DNA of 64,000 nucleotides from Oxyruncus cristatus. Its lineage: Eukaryota > Chordata > Aves > Passeriformes > Cotingidae. This document shows, in pieces, positions 1 to 13,200 of this stretch. Under the pieces are notes generated by a model. The model ran no database searches and had not been told where the DNA came from. It saw nothing but the letters and a program-made list of their open reading frames with translations. Each line of letters starts with the position of its first letter. Positions within the stretch are counted from its first letter, which is position 1. The stretch spans positions 308,329 through 372,328 of the forward strand of contig VXAY01005880.1 in the NCBI GenBank assembly GCA_013399855.1. The letters are read 5' to 3'. Both the position numbers and the translations under genes were made by a program.

Positions 1-2889
1 CTCTGAGAGCAGCAAAACACCTACGTATGCAATGATAAAAAAAACCAGTTTCTGCTGGTACAACGTTGTTAAAGAGATGTAATCGGTGTTTTTGTAGTGC
101 AGATGATACAATATATGTGCAAGAGGGCATGAATTTCTTGAGCGGGGTGCCCTGTGCTAAAATGCGTGTCTAGTGACGCAATTAATGTTTGGCCTCGACA
201 GGGAGAGGGCAGTAAATGCAATGGAAGAACACATGAGAGTGTAAAGGGGAGCAGGGTGTAAAACACCTGCAGAAAGATTAGAAGATGCAAAATAAGAAAA
301 TGCATCACAAATCATCATATTCTTTCAAAGAAGAAAATGATAAGCAAGAAGTCTTCGGGGGGGGGGAAAGGAAGAAATTATATCCTGTGTTCAAGTTAAT
401 TGGAACTGTGTTTGTCTTGTACTGCATTTGTTTCTATTTTGGATGGAGCAGTGTACTAATAGGACATAGCTGTGGTTTGTGTTAAAGCATACAATGCTAA
501 TCAATACTTTGATAAACCTTATGAACTGCACCTGTGTTTGATTCACTGTATTATAATGGAGAGATTCAAAAGCCTTTTCAGTCTTCTACTGAAACTGTGG
601 GACTGTTTGGATCACAGAACAGAATGGCCACACTGAATTTATTAAGGGAAAAAATGCAAAGAAAAAAAAGTGAGAATGCAAACCATGATCTACATCCCAC
701 CTTAAGTCACAGCACCCATGTGCCACCACAGTCAAAGTCAGGGACATCCAACTTGGTGGGAAAGGCAGATATATTCTCCCAACATGTGTTGCAGCAATTA
801 AAGCCATTCCTCTTTAGGTTGCAATAGCACAAAGTTAGTGTTAGTAGCAAAGGGTCCTGCTTCAGATAGGTTTTGTAGTGAGGCAGTTCGTGTGTGGGTT
901 AGTAGTCTGCAGGCAGTGGTTAATGAAAACGCTTTCCCCTGTAGGTAGCTGGGGGGGTGTAGCAGATTTTTGACTTTCTGTGGTTTGAAGAGTTAAGGTG
1001 ACCCTGTGTAGAAATCCAGCTGACTTAATTGATTTGTTACTGCTGTTTAAATAACACTCCCCACTGTAGTCCTCAGCTGCCAGGGGAAAGCTAATGGGAG
1101 GTGGAGCAGATTAAGGAAAGAAAGATGAAGTAGAGCAATTCAAGGGAATATATTTATGACAATTTTTTGAACAGAAACCTAGAGAGATCAGAATACATAG
1201 CTGCCTCAAATCACTCACAGTTGTTTTCCTAGAACTGGGATCTGTAGATGTTCCACAGATGAGTATTGTAACCTCTCCACCTTGATGCCAAGCAGTAGAA
1301 ATTATGTATTTGGGTAATTCTGGTGCTCAAAAGCCATGCAGATTACCTGCAGTGACCCCACAGAAAATGCAGAGTGACTTTTTTCTTTTTTTAATTCTGG
1401 TTTGGAAACTGGAAGTATATACTGGCTTCTTGGTGGTTTGAATGACTTATGCTTTTTTGCACTAAAGATTTGGTTTGCCTTCAGTATAGTCCATAGTCTC
1501 CTGAAGTCCAGTCTTCTCTACTGTTGCACAGTGCCTTTGGCATGCACACATAAACATTTCACAACTGTATGTTTTTTTAAAGGTAGCTTATCTTGTAATG
1601 TTTAATTTTTTCACCCTATTTCAGGTTAATGAGTTAAGTTTTACTTCTTCTGTTCTCTAGGTAGATTAGCTCAGGGAGTTTCTCTGTAGTTTGCTATGAA
1701 TTGTTAACATGATGTCTTTTTACACTCCTTTTTTTATCTTTGTGTTTTTCTGAGTATGTGATGTATGCATGTAGGTTCTTGACAGCAATCTGAAAGCTAA
1801 TTCATGCAGTGGTGCCACAGAGCCTACCCTTTGCTTGGGTGTTTCCTCCAGGGAGATGTTGCAGGAGTTTTGTTGTGGTCATTCTGTTTCCCTAATTCTG
1901 AGCAGCTCTCCTCTTCAAAATGATCAGCAGGAGCACCCAGGTGCTCAGTCAGTTTAACCACATGGGTTTTTTTCAGGAGCCAAGGCCACCATGCAGACTC
2001 TTAGCCGCTGTTTTCATCATTTCCCCTTGCAAAAGCCATATCAGCAATTAAATAGCAGCAGCAAGGCAGCAGGACTGAAGAGCCCTTCGCCATGGGTGTG
2101 CTATTCCCTGGCCACAGGAACGAGGCTGGACTCACACCACGCCTCTCTCCCCAGACAGCCACAGCCTGTGCTAAGCCACCCTTCACCCCACACACAACTG
2201 CTTATTAGCCTCAACAAAGCAGTTACAAAGCAAAAAAGTCAGCTTATGAAGTGCCAGAATAAATATTAACTTAATAGTGTAATGAAATCTAGGCGGGAAA
2301 AAGTCTGTGTTTCTATTTGTCTGAAGCACTTTTTAACAGAAAACCTGAAACGTGTTCTATTCCCATCATGGTTTATTGGTACCTAGTCTGCACTGAACAA
2401 CTTCAAGGGTCTCTTGCATATTAATATAGCATTACCTGAGTGTTCAGGGATGTGGTGTATGCACAAACATGGATACATGTGTATACACAAATGCACATGC
2501 ATGCACACATAGCTGTGCACACACACTGGTTTCTGCCCAGGCTGTCCTGAGCAAGAAATGTTTGCCAGATCTCATGTCCTTCATTTTGTGGCACCTCAGC
2601 TCATAAGCAGTCATTTCTGTCGGGGATTTTGAATTCTTTTTTAATAGCATTTTTTTTACCTCCACCATTCTGTTCTGCAGAACTCATGATGTTGTTTCTT
2701 AGGCAGCTTTAAAAAGAAAAATAATGTAGTTTTTTAGATGGAGGTACTCAAAATTAGCAAAAGTATAAACAGGGAGGTGGTTGTGAAGAAGGGAGAGCTT
2801 ACCTAGGCGAAGAATTAAAATGAAAATAGTCTCAAACACTTTACATCTCTAAGCACTGTTTCTTTTGTTTTTTCTTTCCTCTCCTTCAG
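1..2889 (+). other. Intronic sequence of WDFY2 (upstream intron, partial)
   Basis: No exon matching WDFY2 residues 1-93 is visible, so this is read as the 3' part of the intron before the first exon in the window. It contains a G10 run near 357-366 and a TG/CA-rich purine-pyrimidine stretch near 2450-2530. No mobile element was recognised. Confidence 0.6.
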
Positions 2890-2944
2890 GAATTTATTTT
2901 ATCTGAAGATTACAACAAGATGACACTAGTGAAAAGTTACCAGG
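2890..2944 (+). CDS. WDFY2: WDFY2 coding exon (residues 94-112)
   Basis: 55-bp exon between a CTTCAG acceptor and a GTAAGA donor. It translates as [18 protein letters not shown] followed by a split alanine codon (phase 1). It matches the linker after the second WD blade of WDFY2. The preceding exon, which should encode the strand ending before this glutamate, was not found in 1-2889 and must lie upstream. Confidence 0.93.
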
Positions 2945-4221
2945 GTAAGAACCATGTTAATTGGTTTGTATTGTCATTAACTTTTGTTAATGTTCTCTTA
3001 ACAAGCGTGAATGGAAAGAAGTCTCCTTTACAGTGATTTATTTGGGGTTTTTTTTAACTAATGTGAATGCTGGTTTTATCAATAGATTTATAATGTGCCT
3101 TGTTCTGAGATTACAAATATTTTAAACCAGCGATTTTGTCTTCTATTTCTTTCCTTTCAAATTCGTCTTTTGGAATATCACTCCAGACAGCAAAATGACC
3201 GAAATCCAGACCATGTTTTGGGAAGAGAGTTTTAATTTTCAGTCTTTAGTAATCCATTGTATCTACTGAAACAATTTGGGAAACTAAACCTGTGGTTTTG
3301 GCCTTAGGACTGCAGCTCTTGGGGTTAGTCTGGCTATATTTCACTGACTGTTGGTTTCAATAATGTTAAGATTATCGGTGAATATCTCTCATAGTAAAAG
3401 GTCAAGAAATATTAATCCATATATTTTCTAATTGGATTCCGATATTCACTAATATGATGTTTTCAGAAACCCAGCTATTTATCCTTGTCAAACCTCAAGA
3501 GGACTATTTATTCTTATATCTTCCTTGCTGTTAGCCTAAGAGATGGTATGATAGTATATGGTATCATACCGTATTATATACTAAGCATTATCTTTCTGTA
3601 TAGAAGCCTCTGACATGTTGGCTTTAGGTTTCTCACATATATTTTAAAATACGTACTTATGCATATTTTGCATTTTGTACCTTTAAAGACTGAGAGGATA
3701 ATTTAAATCTCTAAATGGAGGCTCTGGGCATCACTTTGTAACAGATTTTAAGGTATGAAGAGAATATTGATTTTTGCAGAGCCTGGCTGACATGTGTTTC
3801 ACATCAACTGTTTCATGAATGTCTGGTGTGTTGTAAAATTAAGCAGGAATTACCTGCATTTTTTCTTAGCTTGTGAAAACTGAAGAAAAATATCCAATGA
3901 TGATAAAATATATATGTGAATCTTAAATATAACTGCTGCAGTCTGACTGTACAGGTCTTTAACATCCAAATTCGTGATTGCTCTGCAGTCACCAAAGTTT
4001 GATGCACCTAAGTTTCATATTTAAGGGTTGTTTCACTGGAGAGGGTGAACTGAAGTCTTCTCTTCTGCATATGCAGAACAACACATTCATGAGAAAAATT
4101 TTCTTAGTAAGCTCTTCAGGGAAAATGCTGAAAATTTTGGAAGAGGGGAATGGATATCTTGGCAGTATGCAGAAAAGCCAGTTGGTTTTGACAGCTCACT
4201 GAAGGTCTGGGGAGCTCCCCT

Positions 4222-4260
<39 letters not shown>

Positions 4261-7200
4261 NNNNNTCTTAAAAAAAAAAAAAAAAAAAGGGAAAATGAAA
4301 GCTGTTCTGATGGCCTTCTGCTGCAGTGTGCCAGATGTGTTGCAGAGCATTGCAGGAGGCCTTTGGGTATGAAGATGCTATGGAGAACCTCCATGGGTTG
4401 TCTGGGGGGAGAACCCCAAGAGTTCAAATGGCATTGCCCAACTATTGCAGAGCAAAGGATTCTGATGAGCATCCATTTACATCAGTGGAGAGGTGGCACA
4501 ACTGACCACAGTCATAACTAGAGTTGCCTCCTGCCTAGACTGTGTGTCTCAGCATGGGAAGGTTTTTTGTGGAATCATAGAATGGTTTGGGTTGGAAGGG
4601 ACTGTAAAGATCATTTAGGTCCAACCCTTCCATAATAGGCAGTCCATTCTGTTAGACCAGATTCTTAAAGCCCCATCCAACCTGGCCTTGAACACTTCCA
4701 GGAATGGGGCATCCACAACTTCTCTGGGCAACCTGTTCCAGTGTCTCACCACACGTACCTGAACAATGGAAGTGAACAGTTTTCTGACAGTGCAAGGTAG
4801 GAAAACAAAAAAAAACAACCTCTAAGACATTCCCCACTGTTTGCAGGGCACCATTGACCTGAGGCTGACCAGCTGCTCCACAGCACAGTGGCTCCCCCCA
4901 CCCTCATTCAAAGATTCTCTGCTCTTCACACCAGATGGTGGAGGAGCATAGAACCCCCTCTGCCTAGTCCCTGGGCTTGGCTGGACCCATAGTGGAGGTC
5001 TGGGTTGCTGGGTAAACATTGCATAAGTGAGATGCTCTGTGAGCTGCTGTCAGTCACAGGTTCTTGCAGTTTCATCGGTCCACCCAGTGTTTGGCACTTT
5101 CATGCTTCTGATGCTACATTTGCCTCCGTCCAGAACACTGAATCTGAGTTTACTGGGGGCCTCCCTGGGGCCAGAGTCCTGTGGCGTTTCTGGGTCACAG
5201 TAAAGAGGAAAGAGCCCAGTCTTCACCATGCTCTCTGGGAGAATATGCAGGGAAGGGCATTGTAGTCCTTTGGGTAGGCATATTATGACCCAGCAGAGAT
5301 GGATTTTCCTCACATGGTCCAGGAGGACTCCACTCCATAATCCTATCCCTATAGTGCACCTTCCTCATATGGCCGTACTGAGGTGTAGGGGTTGGCATAA
5401 GCAGCTTGGTGAAACCCTAGGGCAAGGGAAACCATAATTAAAAAGGAACAGGTAGTTTTGTTGGTATGGCAGCCTTCTAGAGGTTCTTTTGTTAAAGGCC
5501 TTACTTCTTAAAAGTTATGGTTTTCCTTAAAGTTTTCAAGTAAGAACTTTATATTATTTTAAAATATTTTAGGGGGAGTAAGTAATTTTATTTAGCCTAC
5601 CAAGGGGCTTTAGCTTAGCCATGCTGGTGAGTTTTGTGCGTGGTAGCTTCATAAATGTTTAGCAATGCTCTTAAAAATAACACCTTGCCCAGCGACTGGT
5701 AGGCAATTGATCATCTCCAACAAGAAGGTAGCTGAGGCTGCTGTAGTGATTAAAGAACATCAATTGTGTCTTGAAAGACCATGAGTATGCCTGCCAAATG
5801 GTGTGCTAGTGATAGGGAATGACAGCATGTGTACAGGCTTTGCTTTGGTATTGGTAGGGGTGTGCAACCACGTCCAGTGACATATGGCAGCCTGCCATTG
5901 GCAGCGTGTGTGGCTGGATGTTCTCTGTGCAGGTTTTGCTGCAACACTGTGTGTGGAGTTGTGAAATCTTAATTCTTGAAAGGGATATAAACACCAAAAT
6001 CAGAGATGTAACACAGTGTTAAGACAGGACTGCCTGGTGGCTCTCAGAGCACTGGCCTCCTGTAGGCGCTGACTTCTTCCCTTGTGTAAGAAAAGGTAGT
6101 GCAAGCATTTGAACAGTAACATTTGGGATGCTCTGGGAAATTAAACTTTTCATTCTGTGTTGGTCTCTCATAACTATCGCCTTCATATAAATATATATTT
6201 TTTTATTTACATAAATATATATAGCCTTCATATATATATATATATATATATATGGCCTTCATAACTCTCTTCTTCAGCCACAGCACCAGCTGAAGGCATG
6301 GACAACCTCTGCTCACACCCTCCAGTCTTTCCCCAGGCAGCTCCTCACATTCCTGCAAAACTATGGGTGTTGAAGAAATCTTTCCCTCCCCTCAGCAGCC
6401 CTGGCTTCCAGCCCCTCACAGGCTGGTCCAGCTGCATGGCTGTTGCTGCTACCCACTCTGCTGTTGCTTTCTATACCCTGCTTCTTGAAACTGCACCATC
6501 TTGCCAGGGGCCATGTTTCCAATCCCCCTCTGGATGAGATAACAGCTCCTGTTTATTTTATTTTTTACTAATTTGTTTATTTATATGACCCGCACATTTT
6601 CTGCTTAGCCAGGTTTCTAGACCTGCTCCTGCCCCGTGCTTTGTGCAGCCTGCCTATTTTGGGGGTTTCCACCTGCCCCCTTGCTTTCAGGCCAGCTCAT
6701 GTCATCGCTTTACTTATGCTTTTCCCTATGCACAGCCTCTTCATGTGAGGTTTTCTTGCGTATGCTAAGCTTTTTTTCTTACTGGTAACTTCCACCTCTC
6801 TTTGGATGATGCTTTTTACTGTTGTAACCCCTCAGCTTCTTGCCCCTGCACTGTGTGTGGCCATGCACTGATTACGCTTCTCAGGCCTTTGCCTTTACAC
6901 ATAGCACAGACCCTCCTTTTCACTGTGCTGGTATCTCAGCGTTCACCTCCTCATTGCAGCCTCTCTTCTCTAGGCACAGACTTTACAGCCTTTCTCCAAC
7001 CTGTTCGTTCCACAGTGCTTGCTACTGCTTTCTCAGAGAAGGAGAGCAGCCCCCCTGCTGCCTCCCACTCTCCAGCTGTGAATGTACCTGCTCCCTTCTC
7101 CTCTCTGCTGCTTCTTCAGCTTCTGTACAGCATAATCTTTTTCCAAAAATGGCTTCCTTCTCATGCTGGCTTACACAGATCTGCTCTTGCCTGGTGCTTG

Positions 7201-10200
7201 CAGAGGCTTTTCCTGTACTGTGAACACATTCAGCTTCCATCCCCCCATCTCCATCCTGCCATTGCTGCAAATGAACAACTTTGGAATTGTTTGCTCCACA
7301 TTTTTTTCTGCTCACAAATGGTGATCAAACCTTCAATGGATGAATGACCAGCTTTTTGTTTACTGCTTCAAGACCCTGTACCTGTGTTAATCCTAAGGCC
7401 CAGATCTCTTCCTTGCTCTGCTGTCAGCTTCCAACCTTCTGACATTTTACTTCTTTTAGCCTTAACTTTTTTTTTAGCCTTGACTTTGATTTACATTTTT
7501 CTTCTCTGTCCTCTGTTACTGAGATGACCTCCACCGTGCTCTTTCACTTGGTTCAGATATTTCTGCCATCAGCATGTGTGTTGGCACCAGCTAATATGTG
7601 CAAGTGTACAAGAGAGTACTGACTTGAAAGCTCGTTTTGAGGAGAGAGAACAAGCAAAGCTATTGTGTACACCCCTTCCACCTCTTGGCAAGTACAGTTC
7701 TTCAATGTCCACTCCTTACTTGCCAGAAAGAGCTGCCTCAGCATCCACAGGCAGTATTTCTAGCAAAAGTTACAAACCCCACCTTTTAGAAATTTTAGGA
7801 GATGGGAATTTTAAGGGTTGGGTGGTGCCAGCTATCCTTGCAACCAATTCAAACCATGGGGAGCTGTCACTAGCAGTAACATTTCTGGACAGGCCTTGAA
7901 CAGTCTGATCTTGGCCAGCTTTGGACATCGTGTGAAAGTGCATGGGTCTGTCTCTGACCTTGCTGGTGCACACAAGCTCTTGGGACATGTTTACAAGCCC
8001 AAGCTCATCATGACCCTCTCTCAGTGCACCACTCCACCAGCTAGTGCGGGTGCTTCTGGAGAAACCAGCAGAGAGGTAAAGACAAGCATGAGCCACCTAT
8101 GGGGTCACTGAATTTCTCCCCAAGGAAAACAAGGGCTGAAAGGAGATAGGATCTGTTTGAAAGAGCTCAAGTGACTCCATGGTGGTCTCCATCCTTCTGT
8201 CTGGAATGTAAAAGTGTATGGAAATGACAGCTAAAATATGAGCTCTTCTATGGGCAAGGGTGAAAGCACCTGGGCACAGTAAACTGGACTAGCTGCCAAC
8301 CACAGTTGTCGCAACTCATGTCAATGCATCTATTGACTTTTCTCCTCAGGGAATCTCCATCTAAAAAAGCAGTGTGGATCAGGGCAGGTGTTGGCTTGTG
8401 CAAGCCACCTCTTCCTTGCTACAACTGGTTCCCCTCATAGGGTTTGAACACATCTCTCATCTGTGCTGTATATTTGTGCAGGACAGACAGCAATATTCCC
8501 ATACTGTTCTGAGGAATTTCTCTGCATTTCAAATGTAGGCTTTGGGCTGGTGTTTAAGCTTCCAAACATATTTACTCTTTGTTTGTTTGTTTTGTTTGGG
8601 GTTTTTTTGTTTGTTTGTTTTGGGGTTTTTGTTTGTTTTTTGGCTTTGGATTTGTGTGTGTGTGTGTGTGTCAGCTTTTACACAAACTAATACAAGCAAT
8701 ATAAGTAGCCTGTTTTGTGCAATGCATGTTGGTGGGTCTCAGAACAGTAATAAATCAGCAGGGCTGTAGATTGAGGGGTATGGCATTCACTGCTAAGTTA
8801 CAGCTGGGAATAGTTCTGCAAGTCTTTTCAGCCACTTGTTTTATTAAAAAGTCAGCTTAATCAGCACTTCATGACCAAGCCTACTGGTCATTCATACAAA
8901 ATACTGTCTGTACAAGCATGCATTCCCTTGTTTTAATCAAAAGCTTTTGATGGCTTTATTTTGGTAGCAGTAGAAATTTATTCCTTCAGCTGTTTTATTC
9001 ACCTACCACAGCTGTGATAGTTTTCTTTTTATTTTATTCCAATAACCTTTCTATCTGGTTTTCATGCAATGCTGAAACTCATCTTTGGTGCAGCGTCTGC
9101 TGGGGTACCACAGCAAGGTCCACCAGATTTCACAGCAGGAGGAGTGGCAGGGTAGGCATCTGTACTGCTGTCATAAAACCAGCTTAAAAGAGGTTTAAAT
9201 GGAGTGCCTAGTCAATTCCACAATGGCAGTTTTCTTAGTGATGATACAACCATAGAGGGAAGACTTGTGCTACTGTGGAAGACAAATGGCTGCAATAGGC
9301 ATGGAAGGAATTAAGTCTTGCTGCCACTCTTTCTCATGCAAATGCTGAACATGCACAGCAGGGACCTCACAACCTTTCATGCTAGCTGATGTCAACAGGA
9401 TTATTAAACACCAGCTGCTTCTGTAGGGAAGAGCGAGTGGAGGAGTTGGGAGCAGTTGGTATTTGCGGTGTTCTTCTGCCCCCACGTTCTTCTCTGCAAT
9501 GTGATTATGTATCTGTCTGCTTAATTTTCAGCTCATCAAAGCAGGGTCATCATGATTCTGTTTGTCCTGGAAATGGAGTGGGTGTTAAGCACTGGACAAG
9601 ACAAACACTTCACGTGGCACTGTTCAGAAAGTGGCCAGCGGCTGGGAGGGTACCGCACCAGCGCAGGCGCCTGCGGCTTGCAGTATCCTTTGCTGAGCTC
9701 TCAGTTTTATTTCTGCTCTTTGGCACTTAAACAGCCCTTTTAGTTTATTTGTCTAGTTATCCTCCAAATTTTGGGCCCTGTATAGATTTGGTGCTTTGTG
9801 AGAGAAACTGTTATTTAAAGCCAATTTAAAAAACTGCCTATTCTCCTTGCTTTGTCTCCTTAATGCATCATGGCATATTTAGGTCTAAGCATTTTTAAGC
9901 ACCACAATGGGCGATCTGCAACCTATTGTGGTCTGCTATTGTAATAAATATGGATAGGACCTTTATTTAAACATGCAGTGCATGCTTTCTTCAGAGAATT
10001 AATGGTAGCAAAGGAAGTTGGTGATCAGGTCAGAGTGCCTGTGTGCATACATGGTAAAAATTAAATGACTTTAATATAAAATAATGAGCACTTGTCCTTC
10101 GCTCTGGAACTGCTCACTATGTATTGGGAATTTGGGTTAATCAAAGAGTAAATGACTCCAGAAATGGCACTCAAGTGGCTTATTCACCCAGAGCTGCTCC

Positions 10201-13200
10201 AGCTGCCCAACAATAAAAGAAATATTAATTCAGCTTTATTGCAAATGAAAAGGAAAGTGGAAAAGTATGAGCTCTTAGGCTGAAAACAGGGGTTAGCATA
10301 AACACTTTCTAATGCCCCGGAGTGTACATGGTATAGACGTGTGTTTTGCTAGTTCAGGAGAAGTGAGACCAACTCAAAATTACCATTCGAATATGGGCTT
10401 ATTATCTGGTATTGGCTTTTTCAGCCAATATAAACGTCATGAAGACTGGACTTAATTTAAAATTAAATTATAAATGTTTTTCAAAGCATGATGCAAGAAT
10501 TTGTCCTGTATTCCCTACATCTCTCTAAAGAACAGGCCATTTTGACTGATTAGAACATTTGGAGGACACTTTAATTTGAGTCATCAGATCATGATGGTGG
10601 AGGGCAGTGGAAGGAAGAATCGTTGGCAAGTACTGCAAAAATATTTGGCACAACCAGGAACATTTTAGTTTTTCTTTTTGTTTCCTCCAATGTCCTGTGT
10701 GCTTAAAATCAGTGCTTCTTAAATAGCACTGCTCTTATGGAGTGCTAAAAGCAGTTGCTCCTTAAATATCCAGTATGGACTCTGAATGTGGAATTAAATT
10801 GGATGAAGAGGTCAGAATCTGTCCAGTTAGGTGGTTCCAGTAGATGGTTAAGTGGTCTAGATTTTACTCAGTTTAGAATACGATGTGTGAGGTGTCTGAT
10901 GTAGTTGACATTTCTTCGAATATGGCATGAAACAACACTCTTTCACTGTATTCATAAACTTGACTATAATGAAGAAGCATTGTGATGGGTTGACCCTGAC
11001 TGGATGCCAGATGCCCACCAAAGCCACTGTGTCACTCCCCTCCTCAACTGAGTGGGGGAGAGAACACATAAAGAGAGGCCAAGATAAGGACAGGGAGAGA
11101 TCATTCACCAGTTACTGTCACAGGCTGAACTTGGGAAAATTAATTTATCACCAATCAAATCAGAGTAGGGTAATGAGAAATAAAACAAAATCTTAAAAAC
11201 ACCTTCCCCCCACTCCTTCCTTCTTCCTGACTGGGCTCAACTTCAGACCTGATTTGCTCTGCCTCCTGGGAGGTTGCAGTCAGTTCATTGCACATTGTCT
11301 TTGCTGATCCCTCTTCCTCCAAGGGAGGACTCCTCACACTCTTCCCCTGCTCCAGCATGCGTTCCTTCCATGGGGTGCAGCCCTTTGGGAACAGACTGCT
11401 CCAACATGGTCACAAGTCAAGGTCACAAGTCCTGCCAGCAAAACTTCTCACAGAAGCCATCCCATATACCCACCACTTCCAAAACTTTGACATGCAAATC
11501 CAATATAAACAGAAACTTAGTAACAGTTATTTTGTACAAAGTTGGGATGGAGAAAGTAGATACCATCCAACTCTAATACCTAAGTTACAGAGCCCAGGGA
11601 GACAACTCCTATGTTCATGGAAAAGGGCTGCTTCAAAGGTGTTTCATAACAAAACCATGAATTGTGTCTTCTGGAATAGTCTAATTTTTTCTCTCTCTTT
11701 GGTTTACTCAGGGATACTGCACTATTAGTATGAACAGGTGCCTAAAAGTACACTCTGAATACCTCCTTGAGACTGGAGCACTATTCACAAGGTTGCGGTA
11801 TGCTTGTGTTAAAATAATTAGCAAGTCATGAAAGGAATGCGAAGCTTGTGTAAACAGTGTATTTTCCTTAGCATTTATCCATCAGATTTGATGTGGAAAC
11901 CCGGCATGTGTTTGTTGGTGATCATTCTGGGCAAGTGACCATACTCAAACTAGAGCAAGAGTCCTGCAGCCTTGTTACGACATTTAAGGGACACACAGGT
12001 AAGGCCTCAGGAGGAGACCCAATCTGCTTATTTGTCTGTGCTCAGCATTATGGTGGTTTGACTCTCCTGTGAAACACTAGGATGGCTTGTGTCAGTGCAT
12101 AGCATGAAAGGGACATAGACCTTAAACTGTCACAGCAGTTCAGGAAGCTGTGTTGGTAAAAACAAGAGTGTTCAGAACTCTGAGCAGAAAACCTCTATGG
12201 CAGAAAATGCCATAATCAGTAGCTACTAATTAAAGCAGAGTAAGAACAAGTTGTGGTAGTTCTTGGAGAAAAATGGGTACTCATAAAGGAGAGACTCATG
12301 CTGGTAGACACTTTTTCCCAAGGGGAATAGGCACATCTTGGGTGCACCAATAGCTTGTTTCACTGCTGGAACTTGTGCCCCATCACCCTTCAAAAAGAGC
12401 AATCCTGGATAGGATCCTACCATCCAACTGAAGAAATGGTGGTCATTCCTCATCATTTCCTCTCCATATCTCTGCTAACTGACTAAATGCTAATAGCTCA
12501 ATCACAAGGTAGCACAATCCTTTCACTAGGATACCGAGAAGATGCTCATAATATTCCACACTTATTTCTTTTTTAATCTTTTGGAAATTGTGGAGATGAA
12601 AAACTGTATAGTCACACTGTGGCCATCCTTCTACCACATTTTACAGTTCAGTGCAAGTGGCAGTGGAGCCCTCTGCCCACAGAAGAGCAGCTGGGCTGCT
12701 CTCAGGGATCTCAGTAGGTTTTCTAAACTGTTAGCTTTCCACTGGCACATGGCACATGGCTGCATGGCCTTTGCTAAAGAGGCCTGCATTTTAATCACTC
12801 TCTCTGTCATTTTTATTTAGTTACATTCTGGTCTTCTGCTTTCTGTAACAAAATGACTGTTGTGTGCACTCTTATTGCAGGTGGTGTCACTGCTCTCTGT
12901 TGGGACCCAATACAGCGAGTTTTATTCTCAGGCAGTTCCGATCATTCCATTATAATGTGGGATATTGGAGGAAGAAAAGGAACAGCCATCGAGCTGCAAG
13001 GACATAAGTATGTTCAAAGCCCTTCCTCCTGCTTTTATGGCAGAAAAGCTAAAGGCAGAACCCACATCTGGAAACAAACAGCCCAAAGCTTACAGTCTTC
13101 ACAAGCCTCAAGCTTGTATGTGTGACTCCCTGTGGTCCATACACATCAGGAATAATTTGCTTATAGTCAGTTTTTCAATGTTGGGCCCACAGGCTGGTTC

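Noticed and set aside
1..2889. A search for earlier WDFY2 exons (residues 1-93)
   Set aside because: No segment with acceptor, donor and the expected WD-repeat peptide in the right phase was found.
6802..7347. 181-codon + strand frame
   Set aside because: It lies within the pyrimidine-rich intronic block and is explained by composition bias. No homologue was recognised.
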